Shown here piece by piece: positions 1 through 5,852 of a stretch of DNA of 6,785 nucleotides (positions are counted from its first letter, which is position 1; each line of letters starts with the position of its first letter). The stretch lies in the NCBI GenBank assembly GCA_003229495.1, contig QIEB01000367.1, positions 1-6,785 on the forward strand, in the 5' to 3' direction. The notes under the pieces are model-generated. The model was not told the origin of the DNA and ran no database searches. It worked only from the letters and a program-made list of their open reading frames with translations. Made by a program: the position numbers and the translations under genes. The stretch comes from Flammeovirgaceae bacterium (GTDB lineage Bacteria; Bacteroidota; Bacteroidia; Cytophagales; Cyclobacteriaceae).

Positions 1-244
1 CAATGAATAGATGCGCAGAATCCAAATTACTATGGTAATATGCTGAATCCAAGAAAAGTAAAGACCAGGCATAGCGTGCACCCGGATTAACCGGGTTTTT
101 TAGTAAGGACTTCTTCAATACAGATTCTACTTGCTGGTGCTTGCCTTTTTTCAAAGCCTTCAACGCCTTGGAGATAGGATCTCCTTTACAGGGTATTTGA
201 ATAATTAAAAGTAGAATAAAGAGTAGGTGCAGTCTGCTACTCAT
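1..244 (-). CDS. N-terminal part of an exported TPR-like protein (cut by window edge)
   Basis: The reading frame opens with ATG at 242-244 and stays open for 81 codons to the left edge, so only the N-terminus is visible. Residues 1-18 form an export signal: a short polar and basic start (MSSRLH) followed by a hydrophobic run of Leu, Ile and Phe. A cysteine at residue 19 (IQIPCKGD) sits where a lipoprotein cysteine would be, but proline just before it is a poor lipobox, so lipidation is uncertain. Residues 24-81 are amphipathic and helical, with a pattern like tetratricopeptide repeats (KALKALKKGK, later NPVNPGARYAWSLL and NLDSA). A Bacteroidota-type -7 box lies about 27 bp upstream, which supports this start. 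The function cannot be named; a TPR-containing envelope protein is the likeliest class. The frame is short, but signal peptide, promoter and uninterrupted reading agree. Confidence 0.6.
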   Translation of the reverse strand, partial: MSSRLHLLFILLLIIQIPCKGDPISKALKALKKGKHQQVESVLKKSLLKNPVNPGARYAWSLLFLDSAYYHSNLDSAHLFI

Positions 245-270
245 ATGCTTATTTAACAGCGGTCATGCCA

Positions 271-278
271 CAAAAATA
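271..278 (-). promoter_or_regulatory. Candidate Bacteroidota sigma-A -7 box for the left-edge gene
   Basis: On the minus strand these bases read TATTTTTG, an exact match to the TAnnTTTG -7 element of Bacteroidota vegetative promoters. A TTG that could serve as the -33 element lies about 16 bp further upstream (near 295-297), slightly closer than the usual spacing. The implied transcript start would leave a 5' leader of roughly 20 bases before the ATG at 244. AT-rich spacers produce such matches by chance, so this is only a candidate. Confidence 0.4.
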
Positions 279-293
279 TATAAAAGGAGAAAA

Positions 294-330
294 ACAATTA
301 ACAATTGAAGATTAACAATATTAACAATTA
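294..330. repeat. Cluster of TTAACAAT octamers
   Basis: The octamer TTAACAAT occurs three times in direct orientation, at 298-305, 312-319 and 321-328, and a partial copy (ACAATTA) begins the cluster at 294. The spacing is uneven (14 and 9 bases), so this is not a strict tandem array. It lies in the 171-bp spacer between the end of cimA and the start of the left-edge gene. It could be slippage-derived low-complexity DNA or a protein-binding site; the sequence does not decide between them. Confidence 0.5.
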
Positions 331-415
331 ATGAATCGATAGCTGTTTCCCAGGAATAAGTTGAGATTGGTATAGGATCTTTCCTGAAAAAACAGAAGCC
401 CAAAGCTAAAAGAGA

Positions 416-1927
416 TTAAATAATGTTCAACATTTTCTCTGTAGCTTTAATGGCCGATACGGTTTGATCAGAATCGAGTCCGCGTGTGGTAAACTCCGAA
501 CCGTTATTTTGCCAGGTAATGATGGTCTCACAAAGAGCGTCAGACTTACTGCCAGGCGGTATACGTACCGCATAGTCTGTCAACTGTGGTAATTGTATCT
601 TTTTTAGCTGGTAAATTTTATGCAATGCATTTATAAAGGCATCAAATTGTCCATCGCCCAGTGCATTTTCTTCAAAGGTTTCACCATTGATCTCCACCAA
701 AACGGTAGTTGATGGTTTTAATCCTTTTGAGTGTGTCAGTGCATATGACTTGATGAATACTTTTTGGTGAAAGGAATTATCCAATACATCGGAGATGATA
801 TAAGGCAGGTCTTCTTTGGTCACTGTCTCCTTCTTATCTCCCAACTCAATAATGCGCTCGGTCACTTTTTTAAGCTCCTCATCGTTTAATACCAGACCAA
901 GTTCTAACAGATTCCGTTGAATATTGGCCTTGCCCGAGGTTTTCCCCAAGGCATATTTCCGCTTTCTGCCAAATCGCTCAGGCAAGAGATCATTAAAATA
1001 AAGATTCTTTTTATGGTCTCCATCCGCATGTATTCCAGCAGTTTGCGTAAATACATTATCACCCACAATAGGTTTGTTCGACGGGATGCCAATGCCTGAA
1101 AAGTTCGATACTAAGCGACTCACCTTGAACAGAGCTTTTTCATTCACATCAATAGCAATGTCGGGCATAAAATCATTGATAACGGCCACCACACTTGCAA
1201 GTGGAGTATTGCCTGCCCTTTCTCCCATGCCGTTCACGGTTAGGTGTAAGCCATGACAGCCTGCTCGTAGCGCTTCCATGGTATTTGAGACACTTAAATC
1301 GTAATCATTGTGTCCATGGAAGTCAAAATGAGTATTTGGATACTTTTCGATGATTGAAGCCATGAACCCATATGTTTCCCGGGGGGTCAATACACCCAAG
1401 GTATCTGGCAACAGGATTCTTTTGATAGGTTGTTCGGATAAGAAATCGAGGAACTCAAAGACGTACTCTCTTGAATTTCTCATGCCGTTGCTCCAATCCT
1501 CTAAATATACATTGGTTTCGACACCAATTTTTTTGGCCTTTTCCAGTATTTGGGCAATATCATCGAAATGTTCCTTGGGTTTCTTGTGCAATTGGTTGGT
1601 CAGATGGTTTAAAGAGCCTTTAGTCAGCAGGTTTTGCACATTTGCCTCTGCCTTTTTCATCCACTTTAACGATTCACCTCGATCAACAAAAGTAAGTACT
1701 TCAACACGGTCATTATAACCACTTTCGATGGCCCATTCGAGGATATTTTTAACCGCTTGAAACTCCCCTTCAGAAACTCGTGCTGAAGCTATCTCCAGGC
1801 GATTGATCTTCAATTCTTCCAACAACAATTTTGCCAGGGTCAGCTTCTCTAACGCCGAAAAAGAGACACCAGAGGTCTGCTCGCCGTCACGAAGCGTGGT
1901 ATCCATTATTTCAATAGGTTTTTTCAT
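416..1927 (-). CDS. cimA: (R)-citramalate synthase, alpha-isopropylmalate synthase family
   Basis: Likely condenses acetyl-CoA with pyruvate to give (R)-citramalate, the first step of the threonine-independent route to isoleucine, in the cytoplasm. Of 503 residues, about 1-270 form the HMGL-like TIM barrel, with the signature DTTLRDGEQT at 9-18. Likely metal ligands are D14, H204 and H206 (in FHGHND) and N240 (in NGMGERAGNTPL). About 270-380 is the linker/subdomain region (HADGD at 300-304, NLY at 308-310), and about 385-500 is the LeuA-type allosteric domain. The resemblance to Leptospira CimA, as I remember it, is strong: EIASARVS, NVYLEDWSNG and LPDTLGVL are shared, as are the positions of its pyruvate-pocket residues (R13, L78, L101, Y141, E143). 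A 2-isopropylmalate synthase remains possible, since databases often give that name to this family. The ATG at 1927 begins MKKPIEIMD, a normal length before the signature. In Leptospira the C-terminal domain senses isoleucine; the same is inferred here. No leu or ilv genes are adjacent in the window. Confidence 0.87.
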   Translation of the reverse strand: MKKPIEIMDTTLRDGEQTSGVSFSALEKLTLAKLLLEELKINRLEIASARVSEGEFQAVKNILEWAIESGYNDRVEVLTFVDRGESLKWMKKAEANVQNLLTKGSLNHLTNQLHKKPKEHFDDIAQILEKAKKIGVETNVYLEDWSNGMRNSREYVFEFLDFLSEQPIKRILLPDTLGVLTPRETYGFMASIIEKYPNTHFDFHGHNDYDLSVSNTMEALRAGCHGLHLTVNGMGERAGNTPLASVVAVINDFMPDIAIDVNEKALFKVSRLVSNFSGIGIPSNKPIVGDNVFTQTAGIHADGDHKKNLYFNDLLPERFGRKRKYALGKTSGKANIQRNLLELGLVLNDEELKKVTERIIELGDKKETVTKEDLPYIISDVLDNSFHQKVFIKSYALTHSKGLKPSTTVLVEINGETFEENALGDGQFDAFINALHKIYQLKKIQLPQLTDYAVRIPPGSKSDALCETIITWQNNGSEFTTRGLDSDQTVSAIKATEKMLNII

Positions 1928-2034
1928 ATATTCGAAGTGGTCTTAGAAAATCGGTATCAAGCCAAGTCGCAGATAGTGTTTGAAATTAGTAATAATGGTA
2001 CAGTCCATTTTGAGTAATCTGATATCGTTTGAAA

Positions 2035-2047
2035 AGATAACTTATCT
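2035..2047. promoter_or_regulatory. Small palindrome upstream of cimA, possible operator
   Basis: AGATAA, one central C, then TTATCT make a perfect 13-bp inverted repeat about 108 bp upstream of the cimA start. On the cimA strand the element overlaps TATCTTTT, which differs from the TAnnTTTG -7 box at one base. That placement would suit a repressor site, but no -33 element is evident and short AT-rich palindromes are common by chance. Confidence 0.2.
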
Positions 2048-2381
2048 CTGACACCTAGGCCTTTCTTTTTTGGCTACTAATCTAAACAAGATTTACCCCT
2101 TCTTTAGAATAGTTATCTGGAATTTGAAATCCTCTCTACATTTCTTTAATAAGTTTTATAAGGAGTTGATTTTTAAAATTCAGAATATTCCTATTGGTTA
2201 CCATGACTTTTTAGAGAAATATAACAAAAGAGCAAAGTTAATTTATGATCGCAATAGAATAAGTCTTACACAGATTCAAAAATACCAGCACAATATATAA
2301 AAGTAATTATTCGTAATATTGTGTCCCATTGATTGACATAAGAGAAAGGAGAAGTGAAAATAAATGGGGCAGAGGATATAG

Positions 2382-2435
2382 CTCACACTCACACCTGCCT
2401 GCCGGCAGGCAGGCCCACACTCACACTCACACTCA
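2382..2435. repeat. CTCACA hexanucleotide array interrupted by a palindrome
   Basis: Two CTCACA units plus one base (2382-2394) lie left of a GC-rich palindrome, and about three more units (2416-2435) lie right of it in the same orientation. The two halves look like one microsatellite split by the palindrome. The array ends four bases before the tRNA-Pro acceptor stem, so it lies in the promoter or leader of the tRNA transcript. Copy number in such arrays usually varies between strains through slippage. Confidence 0.75.
2394..2413. repeat. Perfect 20-bp palindrome (CCTGCCTGCC and its complement)
   Basis: CCTGCCTGCC is followed directly by its exact reverse complement GGCAGGCAGG, with no loop, in otherwise AT-rich spacer DNA. 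From memory, this sequence recurs at high copy in many Bacteroidota genomes, and shows up in over-called ORFs as peptide strings such as ACRQAG. It is therefore best read as a dispersed palindromic element comparable in kind to REP or HIP1 repeats. It lacks a T-run on either side, so it is not a typical terminator. Confidence 0.75.
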
Positions 2436-2439
2436 ATAT

Positions 2440-2514
2440 CGGGATGTGGCGCAGTCCGGTTAGCGCACCACGTTAGGGACGTGGGGGCCGCTGGTTCGAA
2501 TCCAGTCATCCCGA
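2440..2514 (+). tRNA. tRNA-Pro with anticodon AGG
   Basis: A full cloverleaf folds without mismatches. The acceptor stem pairs 2440-2446 with 2507-2513 (CGGGATG with CATCCCG), and the discriminator is A2514. The D stem is GCGC (2449-2452) with GCGC (2463-2466). The anticodon stem is CCACG (2468-2472) with CGTGG (2480-2484), enclosing the 7-base loop TTAGGGA. The variable loop is 2485-2489. The T arm is 2490-2506 with loop TTCGAAT and one G-U pair. Positions 34-36 (2475-2477) read AGG, which specifies proline; C1-G72, A73 and G37 agree with bacterial proline identity. CCA is not encoded and must be added enzymatically. Adenine at position 34 is unusual in bacteria outside tRNA-Arg(ACG). A strong terminator follows 10 bases later, so this is a single-tRNA transcript. 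Confidence 0.95.
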
Positions 2515-2524
2515 CAGCCAGGTT

Positions 2525-2548
2525 AAAGCCATCGTAAGATGGCTTTTT
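2525..2548 (+). terminator. Intrinsic terminator after tRNA-Pro
   Basis: AAAGCCATC (2525-2533), loop GTAA (2534-2537) and GATGGCTTT (2538-2546) make a perfect 9-bp stem that runs into a tract of five T residues. It lies 10 bases downstream of the tRNA and ends its transcription before the oxidoreductase gene at 2696, which must therefore have its own promoter. The opposite strand has only a short T tract, so termination is mainly rightward. Confidence 0.9.
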
Positions 2549-2695
2549 CGATTAAGACCAAAGCGGAGCTTGCTTCAACTTTTGTTAAGACAAATGCTCT
2601 TTTGAATAACAGATTCCCTGATTTTTAATTTTATGGGAAATTCTCGCTAGTTTAACTTAAACTTTCTCAATTATAAAATTTTATCCACCGATTCA

Positions 2696-4039
2696 ATGAA
2701 GCGCAGAAAATTCATAGAAAAATCATCATTAGCTGGAGCCGCCGCCCTGCTGGCAAATAGTACCATGCTGTCAGCTGTTACTAAACCCATCTCTCCCAAT
2801 GACAAACTTCAAATTGGAGTGATCGGTTGCAATGGGATGGGGTGGAGCAATACCAATTCTATGCTGAAAATGGATGATGTTGACCTTATCGGAATTTGTG
2901 ATGTAGATCAAAACGTCATAACCAGACGACTGGGTGATTACCAAAAGCTGCGATCAAACAAGCCCGCCGTATACAGCGATTACCGTGAATTGATCCAAAA
3001 TCCTGAGATTGATGCAGTGATCATCGGCACTCCTGATCACTGGCATTGCATGCCTATGGTAGAAGCGGTACAAGCAGGCAAACATGTTTATGTTGAAAAG
3101 CCAATTTCAAACACCATTGAGGAGTGCAGGCTTATGGTTGAGGCGGCTAAAAAATCAGGAAAGGTGGTGCAGGTGGGACAGTGGCAACGCAGCGGACCAC
3201 ATTACCGGGATGCCATTGGAATTGTACGCTCGGGGAAACTAGGTAATATTCGGCTGGTAAAAGTATGGGCATATCAAGGATGGATGAAACCAGTAAACAA
3301 AGTGCCGGACGAAAAGGTACCCGAGGGTGTAGACTATGATACTTGGTTGGGACCGGCACCAAATCGGCCATTTAACAAAAATAGATTTCACTTTAATTTC
3401 AGATGGTTCTGGGACTACGCCGGAGGGTTGATGACGGACTGGGGGGTGCATGAGATAGACATAGCACTCTTTGCCATGCAAGTGAATGCCCCAGTTTCGG
3501 TAATGGCCACCGGCGGCAAATTGGCTTACCCCGATGACGCTTCCGAGACCCCGGACACATTGCAGACAGTGTTCAGGTATGACAAATTCACCATGCTCTG
3601 GGAGCACGCCACCGGAATAGATCAGGGCCCTTACGGAAGACGTGAAGGCATCGCTTTCATCGGAAATAATGGGACGCTTGTGGTAAACCGCCAAGGCTAT
3701 CAGGTACTACTGGAAAAAGTGTCCAGGGGTTACAGTGCTACCGGTGAAGCCAAGATGGAGAAGATAGATGATTATCGGAAACCCAAAGAATTAAACTACC
3801 TGGATCTACACACCAAAAACTTTTCAGATGCAATAAAGGCCAATGACACCTCTATGTTAAATACACCAATTGACTCCGGCAGCATAGCTGCCATAAATGC
3901 TCAAATGGGAAATATTGCGTACAAGACAGGAAACAAATTATTTTGGGATGCTGAAAAAGGAAACTTTGAGAAGAACAAGGCAGCAAATAAACTAATAAGA
4001 GCACAGTATAATAATGGCTGGAAACTACCAGAGGCTTAG
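2696..4039 (+). CDS. Tat-exported Gfo/Idh/MocA family oxidoreductase
   Basis: A 447-residue NAD(P)-dependent dehydrogenase of the glucose-fructose oxidoreductase / inositol dehydrogenase / MocA family; the substrate is unknown but is probably a sugar, cyclitol or glycoside. Residues 1-29 are a twin-arginine signal: RRKFIEKS at 3-10, then the hydrophobic LAGAAALLA, as in many Bacteroidota members that act in the periplasm with cofactor bound before export. The Rossmann fold starts at about 38 with GVIGCNGMG (41-49) and an acidic strand end (CDVD, 68-71). GTPDHWH at 111-117 and EKP at 134-136 are the family's dinucleotide-binding and catalytic-lysine motifs. The C-terminal domain has GGLMTDWGVHEID (243-255), with D248 and H252 at the usual catalytic positions. 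Length is normal for exported members. The ATG at 2696 is set by the signal peptide. There is no clear Shine-Dalgarno sequence or -7 box upstream. It converges with the GNAT gene, 3 bp between stops. Confidence 0.93.
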   Translation: MKRRKFIEKSSLAGAAALLANSTMLSAVTKPISPNDKLQIGVIGCNGMGWSNTNSMLKMDDVDLIGICDVDQNVITRRLGDYQKLRSNKPAVYSDYRELIQNPEIDAVIIGTPDHWHCMPMVEAVQAGKHVYVEKPISNTIEECRLMVEAAKKSGKVVQVGQWQRSGPHYRDAIGIVRSGKLGNIRLVKVWAYQGWMKPVNKVPDEKVPEGVDYDTWLGPAPNRPFNKNRFHFNFRWFWDYAGGLMTDWGVHEIDIALFAMQVNAPVSVMATGGKLAYPDDASETPDTLQTVFRYDKFTMLWEHATGIDQGPYGRREGIAFIGNNGTLVVNRQGYQVLLEKVSRGYSATGEAKMEKIDDYRKPKELNYLDLHTKNFSDAIKANDTSMLNTPIDSGSIAAINAQMGNIAYKTGNKLFWDAEKGNFEKNKAANKLIRAQYNNGWKLPEA

Positions 4040-4042
4040 GAG

Positions 4043-4558
4043 TTATGCAGGCTGTTGGTCCCAAACTATCCTTAAAATCTCCGCCTGACCACCTCCAGGG
4101 TTATTTTCTATGATACTTTCAACAGTTTTGCCACCCATCCGTTCATAAAATTTACCAGCATTAGTATTCTCTTTGAGGACCCAGAGATACATCTTAAACT
4201 GGTCATCCAGCTCAGAAATTCGAGCTACACAATGATCCATTAAACTCCTTCCAATACCTTTTCGCTGCCAGTCTGGATGTACATGGAGATTATCTACCAG
4301 GGAACCATATTGCTGATCATGATTCAAGAACACACAGCCAAATCCGCACAGTAGGTCATGATCATTTGCCAAAACCACAAACTGATCTTTTGAGGGGTTT
4401 TCAAAGCGCCGCCGCCAAACCACCATTCGCTCCTCCACTACCTCATGATCCAGATAGTTGTCATTAAAAATACCCCTATAATGCATTTGCCAACTATAGG
4501 CGTGCAGCCCGGCAATGGCCTCTTTGTGTTGAAATGAGCCTATACTGTAGCTAATCAT
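4043..4558 (-). CDS. GNAT family N-acetyltransferase
   Basis: A single-domain, 171-residue cytoplasmic acetyltransferase that should move an acetyl group from acetyl-CoA to an amine; the acceptor cannot be told from sequence. The GNAT core is clear: a beta strand leads into motif A (LHVHPDWQRKGIGRSLM, 91-107), where Q98-R-K-G-I-G103 is the pyrophosphate-binding loop. Motif B is near the C-terminus (NTNAGKFYERMGG, 131-143), including the tyrosine that often acts as general acid. Length is typical. The start at 4558 gives a normal GNAT opening (MISYSIGSF). It lies 84 bp downstream of the PHP lipoprotein gene on the same strand. I see no terminator or good promoter in that gap, so co-transcription is possible but unproved. 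A small AT palindrome (CTTAA-TT-TTAAG) lies in the gap. Its 3' end nearly abuts the convergent oxidoreductase. Confidence 0.92.
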   Translation of the reverse strand: MISYSIGSFQHKEAIAGLHAYSWQMHYRGIFNDNYLDHEVVEERMVVWRRRFENPSKDQFVVLANDHDLLCGFGCVFLNHDQQYGSLVDNLHVHPDWQRKGIGRSLMDHCVARISELDDQFKMYLWVLKENTNAGKFYERMGGKTVESIIENNPGGGQAEILRIVWDQQPA

Positions 4559-4643
4559 GTGGTTTTATCGCAGCTTAATTTTAAGATTATGCAGTTAGTC
4601 TACCAACTTTAATTATGAGGTCCAAGGACTCCTGAATTTAAGA

Positions 4644-5831
4644 CTACTCTTGTGAATAAAATACAGGCTGTGTCCAAGCGGATTGGTGTGCCATATTTTC
4701 AATTGGATTTACAGGCCTTTTATCCGAAACAATATGGACCCTGACAAACAGAAGTTCCGGATACAATTCAAATGAGGCCTTATTCCCAGCTACCTCTTTT
4801 AACACCCGGGTTTCTGAGTCTGTTTTGTGGCATCCAATAAATTGGATTTGGTGGTTTCCTTCATCGCCGGCAACTTCAAGGTATATGGTATTGTTCTTTA
4901 CCTCTAGCCTTTCCAACTTCACTCCGGTGGAGGCATAAAACTTACCCTGTTCCATAGCGGTAATCAATGATCGGGCACTAAGTGTATCAGCATGAACATA
5001 GATCCAGCCTCTACCTGAATTACTCCATTGACGGCCCGAGGTATGATAATTATGGCTGTCATCGGTAGCTAGTCCATACAGAGGCGGCTTCCCATTTTTG
5101 AGATAGGCAATATTGATCTGATCCCACATGGTCTCGGTGTCCATGTGCAATGAATCACCAAAGTTAAACACCTGAGGATGCCCATTAAAAACCTCAAAAA
5201 ATTGCTCCCCCTGCAGGGCTATCATATCTTCCACAGTAATAGCGTAATGAAAATTCGGGTGATTGATGTGTATAATCATGGGTACACCACTGGTATTGCG
5301 CTGCTTTAGCAGTGCATTTATATTACGCTGTAAAACATCTGCAACGCTGCTACCACCTTGAGGCTGGACCAGCTCCTTTATATTGGTAGCATTCAGGTGC
5401 AGCGGTTTACCCTCAAATCGATCAGAAATCTCCTCCGACTGTAAAATGAGAAACTGATCTTTTTCTTCAAAAAGTGGCTTGTACTCCTCAAGGGTCTTTA
5501 ATTTGACGGTGATTTTGCCAGAGTCATTTTTGAAGTTTACCCAATCAGGTCCGTATTTTCCGATATACCTTTGAAAGACCACATGACTTATGCTATCCTC
5601 CATTTCCTTCCAGTGTTCTTTGTTCGCCAATATATTGTGATCAGAAAGAGCAATGAATTGGTAATCATGATTTTTATACCAATCCATAATTACTTCAGGA
5701 AACTCGTCACCATCGCTCCAGTAACTGTGGGTGTGTAGATTACCTTTGAACCATTGTTTGTGGTTGATTTCGGTTGGTTCCTGTTGATTACAGGCAAAAA
5801 ATAACAAAACAATGAATAGTTCTGGTCTCAA
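4644..5831 (-). CDS. PHP-domain lipoprotein, putative metal-dependent phosphoesterase
   Basis: A 395-residue exported PHP-fold hydrolase (polymerase and histidinol phosphatase family). The start is followed by a hydrophobic segment LFIVLLFFA and Cys14 (LFFAC-NQQ), a good lipobox, so the protein is probably membrane-anchored in the envelope. The PHP metal-site motifs are all present in order: HTH (33-35) with SDG (39-41), SDHN (63-66), E133 in SEE, H145, HINHPNF (188-194) and TDDSH (256-260). About 300-395 is a beta-rich tail without catalytic motifs. The phosphoesterase activity is inferred; the substrate is unknown. The start is TTG (5829-5831), since no ATG precedes the signal. An in-frame CTG at 5850-5852 would add a more usual basic n-region. 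The gene begins 21 bp after the stop of the upstream oxidoreductase and in the same frame, which indicates one operon. Confidence 0.88.
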   Translation of the reverse strand: MRPELFIVLLFFACNQQEPTEINHKQWFKGNLHTHSYWSDGDEFPEVIMDWYKNHDYQFIALSDHNILANKEHWKEMEDSISHVVFQRYIGKYGPDWVNFKNDSGKITVKLKTLEEYKPLFEEKDQFLILQSEEISDRFEGKPLHLNATNIKELVQPQGGSSVADVLQRNINALLKQRNTSGVPMIIHINHPNFHYAITVEDMIALQGEQFFEVFNGHPQVFNFGDSLHMDTETMWDQINIAYLKNGKPPLYGLATDDSHNYHTSGRQWSNSGRGWIYVHADTLSARSLITAMEQGKFYASTGVKLERLEVKNNTIYLEVAGDEGNHQIQFIGCHKTDSETRVLKEVAGNKASFELYPELLFVRVHIVSDKRPVNPIENMAHQSAWTQPVFYSQE

Positions 5832-5852
5832 AATACCGGTAGATTTCAGTTG

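Larger units (their letters stand above)
1928..2439. other. Long AT-rich intergenic region between cimA and tRNA-Pro
   Basis: This 512-bp stretch separates the leftward cimA from the rightward tRNA. Its first 140 bases form the 5' region of cimA, with a possible 21-codon leader ORF (1943-2008, minus) and a 13-bp palindrome at 2035-2047. From about 2070 to 2300 the plus strand is open for 76 codons, but only from a TTG start. That frame has no internal methionine, no recognisable domain, and the Lys/Ile/Asn/Phe-rich make-up expected of any translated AT-rich DNA. I do not call it a gene; at most it is a decayed remnant. From 2382 to 2435 lies the CTCACA array with its embedded palindrome. I see no insertion-sequence ends or RNA family besides the tRNA next to it. 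Confidence 0.6.

Noticed and set aside
1350..1718. Plus-strand ORF of 122 codons inside cimA
   Set aside because: It is antisense to the conserved TIM-barrel coding region and has no motif of its own.
2070..2300. Plus-strand ORF of 76 codons
   Set aside because: It has only a TTG start and no internal Met, no domain I recognise, no ribosome binding site or promoter, and a composition expected from AT-rich noncoding DNA. It would be reconsidered if homologues were found.
2394..2413. The 20-bp palindrome as an intrinsic terminator or an integration site
   Set aside because: It has no T-run on either strand, no loop, and no duplicated tRNA end or integrase nearby; a dispersed repeat explains it better.
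2276..2509. Minus-strand ORF of 77 codons beginning MTGFEPAAPTS
   Set aside because: It is the antisense translation of the tRNA-Pro gene and the CTCACA/palindrome repeats. MTGFEPA-type starts are a well-known artefact of tRNA genes, and the tRNA fold is perfect.
3239..3694. Minus-strand ORF of 151 codons inside the Tat oxidoreductase
   Set aside because: It is wholly antisense to a complete gene with all family motifs and shows no protein-like domain; a shadow frame.
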